64,000 nucleotides of DNA from Linnemannia elongata (taxonomy: Eukaryota; Mortierellomycota; Mortierellomycetes; Mortierellales; Mortierellaceae): the NCBI GenBank assembly GCA_036320915.1, contig JAXBDG010000009.1, positions 1,116,001-1,180,000 on the forward strand. The letters are read 5' to 3'. Both the position numbers and the translations under genes were made by a program. Below, one piece after another: positions 33,849-45,704 of the stretch. The notes under the pieces are model-generated. The model was not told where the DNA came from. It worked only from the letters and a program-made list of their open reading frames with translations, and searched no databases. Within the stretch, counting starts at the first letter, position 1, and the number at the start of each line of letters is the position of its first letter.

Positions 33849-36354
33849 TTACTTTAGGTCATCCGTACAAGGTATCCGGAACATAAAGTCATGCTTCAAA
33901 TCTTTCTCGATCCACTGACAGGACGCAGACTGGAGGTTATACACCATTCCACTCTCGACATTCATATCCAACGTTGCATTCAACTCGCCATAGGGCAACC
34001 AATAGACCCCCACGACATCCGGGTTAGTTATCTCGACACCGAAAAGTCCACCTGTCCGAGGATTCGGGTTACCAGTCTTGGCAAAAGTCGTGAATCGATC
34101 AACAACTTGGCGCGCGAACCGAGCATCATCTCCCATCTGAGTGAACCCAGGGACAGCCGCACCACTTGCAAAGACGGTCTGGATCTCGTTCGAGTGACAT
34201 AAGCGACCAGTACTGGCAGCGCAAAAGCTTTCCTTGACCAGTGGCATGTCACGTCCACGGCTGAAACGAAAGTTATAGGTGGGTTTGTACTTTGCCATCT
34301 GGCGACTAAAGTATTGGAGCGGGCATACCCAGTAGTAGTCCGTGCCGAATTGTGTGAACGTCACTCGGAAAGTATCTGGATCGCTTGGAGAGAGTGGGAA
34401 ATAGGGTGACGCGAGGATATCAAGGGTCCTATTTTTTTCAAACATGACCTCCAAAGATTCGATTGCCTTTGGGATAGGGACTGGTTCTGTATAGTAGAGG
34501 GGTACATAGTACCCAGCCTCGTCCTTAACTGTACCCACATGATGCTGGCGTTGGTGTTGTATCTGCCCTCCCTGACGAGTGTCGTAAAGTCATCCACAAT
34601 CAATTCGCCCTCGTTAATCGGTCGCTCGACCAGTCCGAATGTTGTCCATGTATCATCGTCAAGCGCTAGCTGGTTAGCCTTCAACGTTGCCTCTAAGATA
34701 TCGTTGACTGATGCGGCGCGTGCACAGTCGAGGTTTCCAGTGTTGCAGCCAAGGAGCGTCAAGAGGTAGCTGTTAATTCTAGCCGCGTCCTGCGGTGTCT
34801 TGAAGGGGATGTCGAGCGGGTCACTCTCACTAATGACCCTCTGGTAGAGTCCAAAGGCGGATGGTGTAGATAGAAGGGCGCGAATGCTGTGGGCTCCAGC
34901 GCTTTGGCCAAAGACCGTGACGCGGGTGGGGTCACCACCAAAGGAGGGAATGTTCGCTTGGACCCACTGGAGAGCAAAGATTTGGTCGCGAAACGCCTGG
35001 TTGCCAGGGATAACTGACCTAGCCCACGAATTGATGTTCTCGAACCAGCCAAAGAGACCCAAGCGGTAGTTGATGGTGACAACGACGACACCTCCCCGAG
35101 ATACTAGGTTGCCGAGCTCCAAGATGATCAACGAACCGGAAAAACTGTTGTACAGAGGTGATATTCGATAAATCAGTAACATGTACTTTGCTTCCTTCAT
35201 CCTTTACGACGCGCCTTCCTGGTAGTCAGCGAATCAATCATCAAAGGGATGACATACTTTGTGTACCCGGCCCCATGTAAAAAAATCATGACCGGCAGAG
35301 GTTCTTGACCTTGAGCCTTCAGACTAGGAGTGTAGACATTGAGGTTCAAACAAGCTTCATCCTCCGTTGCAGTCTGCACCAAATAAGACAAGGCCACTGC
35401 TGTAGCACCCTTAGATTTGGGAGTCTGAGGGCAGACGTGTCCATATTTGGTGCCATCATGGATGTTTGCAAAGGGTAGCTTGGGGACTGGAGCAGCGAAA
35501 CGAAGATCGCCTACAGGCGGTTCTGCATAGGGGATCCCCAAGAAACGAAATGCATTCTGATCCCGCCAGCCTTGGATCTGTCCGACAGACGTGTTGACTT
35601 TGATTTGGCGGCTGTTGTCGTCAAAGAGCAGGACTCGACGCATGACGCTGTTGGAGCATATGGTTGGTAACTGGGTGCTGCATGGTATCCTGATTGTGCT
35701 TCCTGTTTTCTTGTTGACCGCCAAACACTTTGAGAGGAAACTAGGCAATCCTAGAAAGTTTGAACAAAAACGTAACGTTAGGGACAACTACAAGAGAATG
35801 AGAGAAGAACCTGACATATTCGACTTGTTCGTCAAATAAATGAATACAGTTATACCATTAAGGACCCAGAACTGAAAATATGCTGACACTTCTGGTTGAG
35901 CAACGGAGTTGTTCTTCAACAAGGACACAAGACTGTTTGCTCTTTCTGTTCCAGGTGTGAACGCGTATCCACCTACAAAACAAACCAAAGCATGCAGTCG
36001 TTCAACAAATGGGGTTGCCTAACAGTTCAGTTCGACTACAAGCAAAAAGTTCATGAAAACAAAGATACGAGTTGTCCAGACACTGCCCTCACCTTCATTC
36101 AACGAATGACAGGCGGCCATTCCGTCATTGTACGACCTTGGATGGGACAACAGCAAGAACGAAAATTTGGGTGTGGAGGAGTCAACGTCGTTGTCGATGA
36201 GGATGCTGACACCATCAATATCGCTTGCCAAGGGTGCTGATGAGGATAAGCTGGAGCGTTATACTTGTGGATGTGTTGGCGCAGTGTTAATCTGGCAGAG
36301 GTTGAGAGCCAAGAGAAGAGCGACGAGTGCAAGGCTAGTGGATCTGAAAAACAT
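33849..36354 (-). pseudogene. C-type-lectin-like / carboxylesterase fusion, damaged
   Basis: Read from the minus strand: a signal peptide (MFFRSTSLALVALLLALNL, from 36354), a C-type-lectin-like domain over exons ending at 36093, 35972–35856 and the start of 35750–35267 (SYNDGMAACHSLNEG, later CLAVNKKTG and LPTICSNS), then a type-B carboxylesterase from INVNTSVGQ-like start to 33849. Oxyanion HGAG, nucleophile GQSAGAHS (Ser codon 34901–34903), acidic GTVKDEAGYY and CHSNEI (His near 34194) are present. Two lesions: an in-frame TAA at 36259–36261 straight after the signal peptide that no splice pair I can find removes in phase, and a one-base shortfall at about 34534–34536 that shifts the frame between NASIMW and GTVKDEAG. 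Either a recent pseudogene or sequencing error. Confidence 0.7.
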
Positions 36355-37213
36355 CTTTCGACCGACAACTAATTTTTTAGGTGTGGGGTAATTGTGTTCT
36401 GCTGTAAAGAAAGGGAAATGCTGCGTCCGAAAAAAAAAAAGATAGAAAGAAGTAGATGTGAAGAAGAGGTGTGAGGGATAAGGAAGGAAAAAGAGGTAGC
36501 ACTCAGGATCCATGGAGCATGATGGACCTGCTTTTTATTGTCTCCGCACCGAAGTGTTCACTTACAGCTGCTCGTTGAAAGAGAGGGATGCCATGAGCAG
36601 TAGTCCTCATTTCATTCATCTCATCACTACCGGCATTTCTCTCACTCGTAATCACCAACAGCCTGCTGATGTTCACACTTTTCACTAAGCCCTTCCCCAT
36701 TGTATAATCATCAACTCTCCCTCTCTCTCTCTCTCTCCTCGACCTACTTTGTGCCCCTGGTTGCTTGTTCTACCTTTGTCGGCCCCCGTTTTGAGGGTAA
36801 TGCGATCCGACATGGCAGTAATTCCGTCTTGCTCCTCAACCTTAAACGCGGTTGATCGAAAACGAAAAGAAAAGTGTTTCGTTCGCCATCAATGGCTACA
36901 TGTACCCTAACTGCGAAAGATAACATGTTGTTAAGCCTAGCCTTGGCACAGGCTCCATGCCAACACTATGAATCGTCCATCCTTTTTAGCCAGAGCAGTA
37001 GGCAACGTATCAATTAAAATGATGAACGGTTGTTGAAGAAAAAGTACCAACGATGGCGACTTGTATCAAGAAATGAAGGACGTGTAGGTAGAAAAAGTGA
37101 AGAGGACAACTAAAAAAATTGGGGACCAAGCGGCTATCGCGCTTATTTTTTTTTTTATTTTTATTTTTTTTTTTCAACACAGTCGAGCAGAGGACATGCC
37201 ATTAACGACGCTC
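36355..37213. other. Non-coding stretch before the right repeat arm
   Basis: Upstream region of the esterase gene (C/T-rich on its strand near the start) followed by unique sequence to the inner edge of the right arm. A T/A-rich low-complexity block lies at about 37144–37176. No gene recognised. Confidence 0.5.
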
Positions 37214-37438
37214 AAGCAAATACATACATCGTCGCATTGCTTCCGCCCCATTAAAATAATCTATGTAACAAACCCCCATTGTTTTCTAGTCTGACGGTTT
37301 GATCCTTATGTCCTCCTTGTCTGTGCGTCTTGTCTGCTTTCTGTCTTCGCCCTCCCAAACTCTTATTGTCATTCATATCCACAATTACATTAGATGAAGC
37401 AAAATAGCAATTTTATTGAATTGTTCTCTATGATACCA

Positions 37439-37819
37439 TCATCCTCGCTTTCCGCGGGGCTGAGGCTGTGGTGGAGGATTGCCCGCCGCCAGGCTTCTTC
37501 TGAAAGCCTGCATCAGGCTTAACAGCTCGGCGTGTTGCTCCTCGTGTCGCTGCTCCTGCAGTGTGAGCAGCATTCGCAGCTCCGCAACCTCCTGCCTGAG
37601 GGTCGCGACGTCCCTCTCGACGGTCCGCGCCTGCAACATTAGGCAATGAAGGGTGTAGGTATATATCAGTGAACCGGTAATGTGTATTAAGGATTGCAAG
37701 GGGAAGAAGAACCGCCACTTCTCTTTCATTAATATAACCCAAACAGAATGAACTCCAACATTTACCTCTGGAGGGTTGGGTGGTGGTGGGTTGGCGGGGC
37801 CGCGGCCTCGTCCCTGGCG

Positions 37820-37869
<50 letters not shown>

Positions 37870-39476
37870 GGTGTTGTTGTTGTTGTTGGTGTTGGTGGTG
37901 TTGTTGTTGTTGGTGTTGTTGCCGCTGCTGCCGCTGCTGTCCTTGCTGCTGCCCTTGCTGCTGGTTTTGGGGTGCAGGTTGATAGCCGATTGATGTTGTT
38001 AATCCCTGCATGGCCGTGGTCAACTCTGAGATCGAGATGACCATATTGAGGATGGTTGGGTCCTATGTGGTGAGAAAAGGCGAAGAAATGAAGGTGATGG
38101 TCAATGAGCATGGATGTAGTGAATGAGAAGAAAGATGTATATATCTTTTGTTGGCAATGGACATCAATAATCAGAAAATAGTCATTACCTCGGCCAGCTG
38201 GGTGGTGGTGGTGATGACTGGTGGGAGGTGATGGGGCTGGTGGGTGGCGGTGGTGATGATGGCTGATGGGAGGTGATGGGGCTGCTGGGTGGTGGTGATG
38301 ATGGCTGGTGGGTGGTGATGGGGCTGCTGGGTGGCGGTGGTGGTGATGATCGCTGGTGGAAGGTGATGGGGCTGCTGGATGGTGGCGGTGGTGATCGCCG
38401 GTGGGAGGTGATGAAGTTGTTGTGTGGTGGAGGTTGCTGATGAGAGATGGTGGGGCTGCTGGGTGGCGGTGGTGGTGATGATCGCTGGTGGGAGGTGATG
38501 GGGCTGCTGGATGGTGGTGGTGGTGATCGCCGATGGGAGGTGATGAAGATGTTGTGTGGTGGAGGTTGCTGATGAGAGATGGTGGGGCTGCTGGGTGGTG
38601 GTGGAGGTCGCTGATGAGAGATGGTGGGACTGATGGGTGGTGGTGGAGGAGGATGACGACAGGGATACCGAGCTTGGGGTTCTGGTGGGGCTGGCCGATG
38701 AGCCGCGCATCGACGGCATCCTTGGGGATGGCCTTGATGGGGTGTCGCTTGGTGGACCCTTTTTTCACAAACCAACAAGAAAAGAAAAGAAAAGAAAAGA
38801 AAAGATATAAAAAAGTAAAGCTTATGAGCACAAGTTTATTGAATGTTGACTGAAAGATGATGGTGATCATTTGGTTGGTTGATGCTACTGGCGGTGGTAA
38901 TGATGGTGACGATGGTGACGATGGTGACGATGGTGATGAAGGTGATGAAGGTGATGGTGGTGATGATGTTGATGCCAGTTATGACAAAGATGACGATTGT
39001 TATGATGTAGATGCGAGTAGTGATTACAAATGGTGGTAGTAATGCCAAGGATAGTACCGACTTACCCTGTGTCTGTCGTGGCTGTGTCGGCGGATCCTCT
39101 CGAGTAGAGCTTGAACCTCTACTAGACGGGTCCTTTGATGGCTGATGGCGGGGGTTCTGTCTCTTGGTCGTAGTTGGTTGAAGTGTTGGAGTCCTTGTTG
39201 GACGTCGGTGATGTGTTGTCTTAGCACCGAAAGCGACATCAAGTGCATGTCTGATTCTGGCATGCACAAGATGGGCGGGCACATGGGCGCAGGCATGGGT
39301 GATGGTGTAGATGGCCGTGCGGTTAGGTTGGAGCTTGGAGGGGTGCCTGTGTTGAAGGGTGGGAGTTGAGGAGCTGAGGAGGATGGTGAGGTTGTTGTGC
39401 TCGGCGTGGAGGAGGCTGGGGTTGTTGTGGTTGGTGTGGAGGAGGAAGGTGGAGTGTTGGGGTGTTCTTGATGCAT
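37439..39476 (-). CDS. Repeat-rich coiled-coil protein, right copy
   Basis: Four exons: 39476–39066, 38758–38189, 38062–37766 and 37630–37439, phase 0 throughout, 489 residues. It matches the left-arm protein over exons 1 and 4, with only scattered residue changes in the C-terminal coiled coil (for example LRMLLTLQ for LRMQLTLQ). The 15-residue Pro/His/Thr repeat in exon 2 is longer by 58 residues and the glutamine tract in exon 3 by 22. Both expansions keep the frame. Same domain order: S/T/P-rich head, amphipathic helix, repeat region, Gln-rich linker, coiled coil, basic tail. The gene points towards its left-arm partner. Function unknown. Confidence 0.7.
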
Positions 39477-40066
39477 TGTGGATTGTAGTTGGTGGTGTGT
39501 GGGCGAGGAGAAGAGATGTAGAGAAGTAAGGGAGGAAGAAGAAGAACGAAGAGAAAAGGGAAAAATAAAGGAAATCCATACCCTCCATTTTTGACTTTTT
39601 GACGCGTTGCTTGTAACCGAGTTGGTGGATTCATGCACGTGATTTTTTTGACGCGCTTTTCAGTTTTGCCGCGACCATACAGCACGATCTTAAAAAAAAG
39701 CTGCACAAGGCACACGTTTCTCGTCTTGTTCACATCATAAAACCATTATCGTTACAGCCAGATGCCGTCCCGCGCAAAGGCAGAGAGTAGAATGTTCATC
39801 CTCATCAATATTACGCCCCGACATCGATACAAGAGCATTACAAGAGCATCATTTTATTGAGATGAATAATGTACAAGTGGCGGTATGTGGTTGGGTACGT
39901 GTGATCGATAGACTCTGTTGACTAGAGAATGAGAAATGCTTTTTAGTTGGCAATGCTAGTTTGGTGCGTATGATGTGTGAACAGACAGATAAAATACAAT
40001 CGATGATGCAAGACAAAAACGAACTGCGTGTCCTGTCGTCCTGTCCCCCGGGCAGGACAATGCACA

Positions 40067-40125
<59 letters not shown>

Positions 40126-40839
40126 GAGAAAAGACAAGAAGAAGGGCATGTCGAGCAAGCAAAACTACCAACTAACGACTGCTCGGCAGGCGCTCAATTA
40201 AATCACATATATACCGCATATCAAGCATTATGTAGTAACTTACTTGTCCTAGCATCGACGACATTCAGTGGAGGGGATGTGAAGGTGAAGTTGAGGGAAG
40301 GAAGCACAAACATGGGGTAGGAGCAAAATGGTTGTTGAACAAGGCAACAAAGCAACAAAGCAACTAGGCAACAAGGAGGAGCCAAGGGAAGAAACGAAAG
40401 AAGAAAGGAAAGAAACGAAAAGAAACGAAAAAAAAGAAAATAGGAAAAAGAAAAAAGAAACAGGGGACCATCAAGAACCTAAATTGAAAGAAAAAAAAAA
40501 AAAAAAAAAAAAAAAAACGCGTGATGAAGGAGGGCACAAAGAATAGGCGAATGCTTACTATCTTTTGGAGAACAAAGAGGCCAGATTGCTTGCGTCCGGG
40601 GACTTGCACTTGACGCTTGTTTCCTTGCCCTATCTTTAGATTTTCAACAAAGCATAGCAAAGGACAACTGAGCATAGCAAAGCACAACACGTAAAAGGAG
40701 GAAGCGGAAGAGAAAGAGAAAAAGAAAGAAAGAGAAAGAAAGAAAGTGAAAGAGAGAAAGAATGAGGAAGAGAATAGAAGTGAACAGAGTGAAAAGAAGA
40801 AAAAATATAATAAAGTAGATGTCAACTTTCCCCTTGGTG
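39477..40839 (-). other. Low-complexity spacer inside the right arm
   Basis: Mirror of 15627–16990. It includes a GA microsatellite at about 40069–40120 (length and interruption pattern differ from the left arm), a poly-A run at about 40491–40517 and the exon-like GNKRQVQVPGRK segment on the minus strand near 40557–40633. Confidence 0.55.
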
Positions 40840-42980
40840 TTACAATAGCTTAACAAGACCCACACCCAGATCCCAAGTGGCCTTGACATTTGGGTGCATA
40901 ATAGCCGAAGCCTCTTGAATAGGTGTCCATCCAAGTGACAGGCTAGTGAGCAAGGTAAGGGTCACACCATGGACTCCCTTCACCATCCTTTCCTCCACCA
41001 CAATCGGGCGCTACCATGTTGCAACACAAACGGGCATAATCAGTCACCGAAACGCCTGCCAGGCTCCAGGTGGCCTGTTGAAGTACCTGCTGGGTACTCT
41101 CCTGTGAGCGACGAAGCATCTTATCATGCACCCAAAGAAGAGAACCCAGCCCTGACGCACCCTGCTTAGCGAGTGGATATGAATACACAGTAGTTGGACC
41201 CTCAAAATGATTTCAGGCAAAATAAGAAGGGAAAAGAGAGTTGGCAATAGAAGAGATGGAAGGGTACCACCACGCTACCGTGTCGCGACACAAACGGGCA
41301 TAATCAGTCACCGAAACGCTTACCAGGCTCCAGGTGGCCTGTTGAAGTACCTGCTGGGCACTCTCCTGTGAGCGACGAAGCATCTTATCATGCACCCAAA
41401 GAAGAGAACCCAGCCCTGACGCACCCTGCTTAACGAGTGGATATGAATACACAGTAGCTCTTCCCTCTGATAAAATGGACAGGGAAAAGAGAAGGGCAAT
41501 AGAAAAGGTAGAAGGGGAACAAAGAATTGGTTGGGAAAAGGGAACGAAACCAGAAAGAAAAAGCACGACTAGGCTATGGGTGCGAAAAAGAAACAAGAAG
41601 GAACAGGAGAAAAGAAAAGTCTCCACCACAATCGGGCGCTACCATGTTGCAACACAAACGGGCATAATCAGTCACCGAAACGCCTGCCAGGCTCCAGGTG
41701 GCCTGTTGAAGTACCTGCTGGGTACTCTCCTGTGAGCGACGAAGCATCTTATCATGCACCCAAAGAAGAGAACCCAGCCCTGACGCACCCTGCTTAGCGA
41801 GTGGATATGAATACACAGTAGTTGGACCCTCAAAATGATTTCAGGCAAAATAAGAAGGGAAAAGAGAGTTGGCAATAGAAGAGATGGAAGGGTACCACCA
41901 CGCTACCGTGTCGCGACACAAACGGGCATAATCAGTCACCGAAACGCTTACCAGGCTCCAGGTGGCCTGTTGAAGTACCTGCTGGGCACTCTCCTGTGAG
42001 CGACGAAGCATCTTATCATGCACCCAAAGAAGAGAACCCAGCCCTGACGCACCCTGCTTAACGAGTGGATATGAATACACAGTAGCTCTTCCCTCTGATA
42101 AAATGGACAGGGAAAAGAGAAGGGCAATAGAAAAGGTAGAAGGGGAACAAAGAATTGGTTGGGAAAAGGGAACGAAACCAGAAAGAAAAAGCACGACTAG
42201 GCTATGGGTGCGAAAAAGAAACAAGAAGGAACAGGAGAAAAGAAAAGTCTCCACCACAATCGGGCGCTACCATGTTGCAACACAAACGGGCATAATCAGT
42301 CACCGAAACGCCTGCCAGGCTCCAGGTGGCCTGTTGAAGTACCTGCTGGGTACTCTCCTGTGAGCGACGAAGCATCTTATCATGCACCCAAAGAAGAGAA
42401 CCCAGCCCTGACGCACCCTGCTTAACGAGTGGATATGAATACACAGTAGCTCTTCCCTCTGATAAAATGGACAGGGAAAAGAGAAGGGCAATAGAAAAGG
42501 TAGAAGGGGAACAAAGAATTGGTTGGGAAAAGGGAACGAAACCAGAAAGAAAAAGCACGACTAGGCTATGGGTGCGAAAAAGAAACAAGAAGGAACAGGA
42601 GAAAAGAAAAGTCTCCACCACAATCGGGCGCTACCATGTTGCAACACAAACGGGCATAATCAGTCACCGAAACGCTTACCAGGCTCCAGGTGGCCTGTTG
42701 AAGTACCTGCTGGGTACTCTCCTGTGAGCGACGAAGCATCTTATCATGCACCCAAAGAAGAGAACCCAGCCCTGACGCACCCTGCTTAGCGAGTGGATAT
42801 GAATACACAGTAGTTCGTCCCTCTGACAAAATGGACAGGGAAAGAGAGTGGCAATAGACAAGGTAGAAGGGGAACAAGGAAGTGGTTGGGAAAAGGGAGC
42901 GAAAAAACACGGCTAGGCCATGGGTGCGAAAAAGAAACAAAAAGGAACAGGAGAAAAGAAAAGAAGAGAAAACAATGAGG
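40840..42980 (-). pseudogene. Decayed or atypical gene with tandemly amplified exon (right copy)
   Basis: Mirror of the left-arm structure with six copies of the 143-bp core (outermost core top at 42822) and the same 171-bp terminal exon (41010–40840), open in phase and ending VGLVKLL plus stop. As on the left, the copy next to the terminal exon has GCAGGC where others have a GTAAGC donor. Confidence 0.5.
41011..42822 (-). repeat. Tandem exon-like array, six units (right)
   Basis: Core units lie near 42812, 42447, 42083, 41820, 41456 and 41191 (reading outward to inward), with spacings 364, 364, 264, 364 and 264 bp. Compared with the left arm there is one extra long-spaced unit. Confidence 0.85.
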
Positions 42981-43440
42981 TTAGAAGAGAAGCGTGGGAG
43001 TCTTGAATTTGTCGTCCTTGGGGTGGGTTATTGTTGGTAATGTCCTGTCCGATGCAGAGTCCGTTGCCGAGCTCCAATGGACGTTGTCGCGTCCGTGTAC
43101 AGCCTGAGAGGTGAGAGGCAAGTTTATGAGTGGAATGAGGTTAGTCAAGGGTTTAGTTTTCTTGTTGCTTCAGGTTACTGTAGTTATAGCGGTTGATATT
43201 GGGGAGAGGGAGTGAAGGAGACAAAACCAACAAAGGAGAAGAACAAAGTAATCACAAAGAGAAGCAAGAACGAAAGAGAGAAAGAAAAAGAAGACGACAA
43301 AGACAGGAAGGGGTGATGGCTAGGAAGAAGAAGAAAAAAAAAAGCAGAAGGAACATAGGAAAACGAGGACAAGAAGAGTGGTGTTGATGCTGCGCAGTTG
43401 TTAATTGCGGTGGTGGCGGAAGTAGAGGTGGTTGGAGTGA

Positions 43441-43816
43441 AGACTGAAGAGGGACGAGAGAAGTGGACATTTTATAGGTTGAGAATGGATGTGGCTTGGC
43501 TGCAAGGACTGATTAAGGGCCTCGTATTTTGATCGCTCACCTGATGCCTTGTTCTTCGATAGGCCAAACTGAGCCAGCCTATCGCCCTCACGATTCTCTT
43601 CTCAGCAACTCCATATGCATCTTTACACACGAAAATAAGCCATGGAAGCATTCATATTTCAAATCGATTTGGTATATTACAAGGAGTTCTATGATACAGG
43701 TTGTAGGGGAATACTATCTATCGTCGCCAACGCAACAATGGAAGGAAGATATTAAGGATAAGGAAAATAGTGTAATGAAAAAAGAGAAAAGAGTGAGTGG
43801 AAGGGATGGTTGTGTT
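43441..43816. other. Between right arm and cystinosin 3' end
   Basis: Unique sequence with no supported gene; holds the 3' region of cystinosin. Confidence 0.4.
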
Positions 43817-45000
43817 TTAGTGACGAGTGGAATGCTGAGAATCATCAAACCCCAACTCGAGATCCTTCATGCTCGCAGGCCGCGAGACCCTAGCATCCTC
43901 ACGCTGGATGCTCGAATACGTCCTATGACCAGGTGACAACAACAACTTCTTGCTCTCATGCGCCTCACCATTGTTCTCCACCATCGACAAGGGTGCATAA
44001 AAGTCCTCGCGGTTACGGTACAGGATAAAATGTTGGGTCATAAAGATCAGGTCGAATGCTATGCTCAAGAAGCCCAATCCAAACTTGACAGGGTCGCCCG
44101 AGATGCCCGACCAGTCTCCAGAGATGTACGCATCGAGGACCAATTGACCGATACTGAGTGCTCCGCCCGTGAAATCAAGGAGGATATTGTGGATGCTCCA
44201 GCCAACAGTTGATTGGGAGGCATAGTTGAGGTAGACCTGAGGGCAGTACTTGATGAAGCTGATGCCGAGTTTGATGTAACTGAGGTAGTATAGGACGTCA
44301 ATCCACTGCGAGGTACCGGCGTAGGCTGCGCCAAAGACGATCGAGGCGCCAAAGGTGCTGATTAGGATTAAGAGCTTTGTGGGGCTAGACACCTTCTGAC
44401 CCTCATCACGCTAAAGATTGGGCATAAGGAAATACATTGGGATGGTTAGCATGGTCTCCTTTTTTTATGTGTTTGTTCCACTGAATGCACACACCGTTGC
44501 TCATATGAGGGGCACGCGTCGTCCCTAGCAAAAATGGCGTGCTTTCCGTCTCGCCAAAAAAGAAAGAGCAAAAGGAAAAAAAAAAAAAAAAAAAAAAAAA
44601 CTCTAATACATATAGGGGCTGCTTGCATTTGTAATAGTTCTTCTGGTTGGTTGCATACCTTGTAAATAAGTGTTTGGAAGAGAGTGAAGGACGAAAGGAT
44701 GAGGGCGTGGACAGCAAAGAAGACATCGTTGGCGCGGACGAGGTTGTCCTGTCCATCGTTGCGCTTCCTGTATTCCTCCTGGACCTCAGGGCTGTAGTAG
44801 AAGGAGAGGTTGAAGATCGAGTAGCAGAGGAAGCCGAGGACGTTGAGGTAGATGAAATCCATTGAGAGGCCCTGAACGGACTTGCGGCGCCAGTTGAGGA
44901 TCGCTTGTGGGTAGAAGGAAGCGGACCAAGCGATGAAGTAGGCCCAGCCGATAACGTGGGAGAGGATCTCGCCGAACCCTTGTTGTGCTGCAGCGTCCAT
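43817..45000 (-). CDS. Cystinosin-like lysosomal/vacuolar cystine transporter
   Basis: Two exons, 45000–44659 and 44410–43817, phase 0, 311 residues. Seven hydrophobic segments with two PQ loops: SFYPQAILNWRRKSVQGLS in the first and KYCPQVYLNY followed by QSTVGWSIHNILLDFTGG in the second. The order and loop sequences match cystinosin (human CTNS, yeast Ers1), a proton-coupled cystine exporter of the lysosome or vacuole. It lacks the long glycosylated N-terminal extension of the animal protein, as in fungi. The C-terminal 60 residues are polar. Intron 1 (44411–44658) contains a poly-A run. Head to head with the uS5m gene. Confidence 0.93.
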
Positions 45001-45704
45001 GGTGTTTGTGTGTATATGAAGGTGCAGGGAGTTGTTGAGTTGTTGTATGTAGTTGTAGTTGTTGATTTAGAGACGGAAGAGGCGAATTGAAGTGAACTGC
45101 TTGTTTGAGTGTTGGTTGTTGCTAGCCGTGCTCCTGTAGGGTATGAGTGAAAGAGAGGATGTTGATCCGAGGGGTATGAAGGGTATAGGGAGAAGTGACA
45201 GAGAGAGGAAAGCGTTGTGGGAAAGAAGAAAGAGCAAGCGAGCCAATGGCTACTTATATGAAAGGAAAAAAAAAAAGAAGGGCCGTGTATTTGTCACCCA
45301 AAGGGAGGGCCAAAGAGTAAACGAGAACAGACACACAGACGGATCTCCACAACAATAGAACTATGGCGTGCTCGACCCTGGGCAAAGTTGCGCAATTTCT
45401 GCGTCCATTCATCCATTCATTACTCAGCGGATCCACAGACACAGACAGGCACAGTGGGAACGAGGGAACGAGCCCACCGAACAAAAAGGGCCTAAACCGA
45501 ATTAGGCAAGTCTCTGGGGAAGGGTTTTGGATCGCATGAGCTATGTAATCCTCTCTCGACCTTCCCCTTTCATAGCAAAAAAAGAAGCAGTCCCCTTGGA
45601 CATACTCGAGTAAACAACCCGATCAACCTTACTCCCGAGCGAATGCCTCACTCAGTTTGCATCCCTCGCTTTCTCTCTCTTTCCTCACATCAACGACAAC
45701 AATA
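45001..45704. promoter_or_regulatory. Divergent upstream region of cystinosin and uS5m
   Basis: About 700 bp. Pyrimidine-rich just before the uS5m start (45660–45690) and GT-rich next to the cystinosin start. No open frame supported. Confidence 0.45.

Larger units (their letters stand above)
37214..43440 (-). repeat. Right arm of the very large inverted repeat
   Basis: Reverse-oriented counterpart of 13380–19006. It is about 600 bp longer, almost fully explained by one additional 364-bp exon-like unit, a 174-bp expansion in exon 2 and a 66-bp expansion in exon 3 of the coiled-coil gene. The outer 150 bp (about 43297–43440) diverge from the left arm; there the minus strand has a TATA-like CCTATAAAATG at about 43470. 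Confidence 0.93.
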
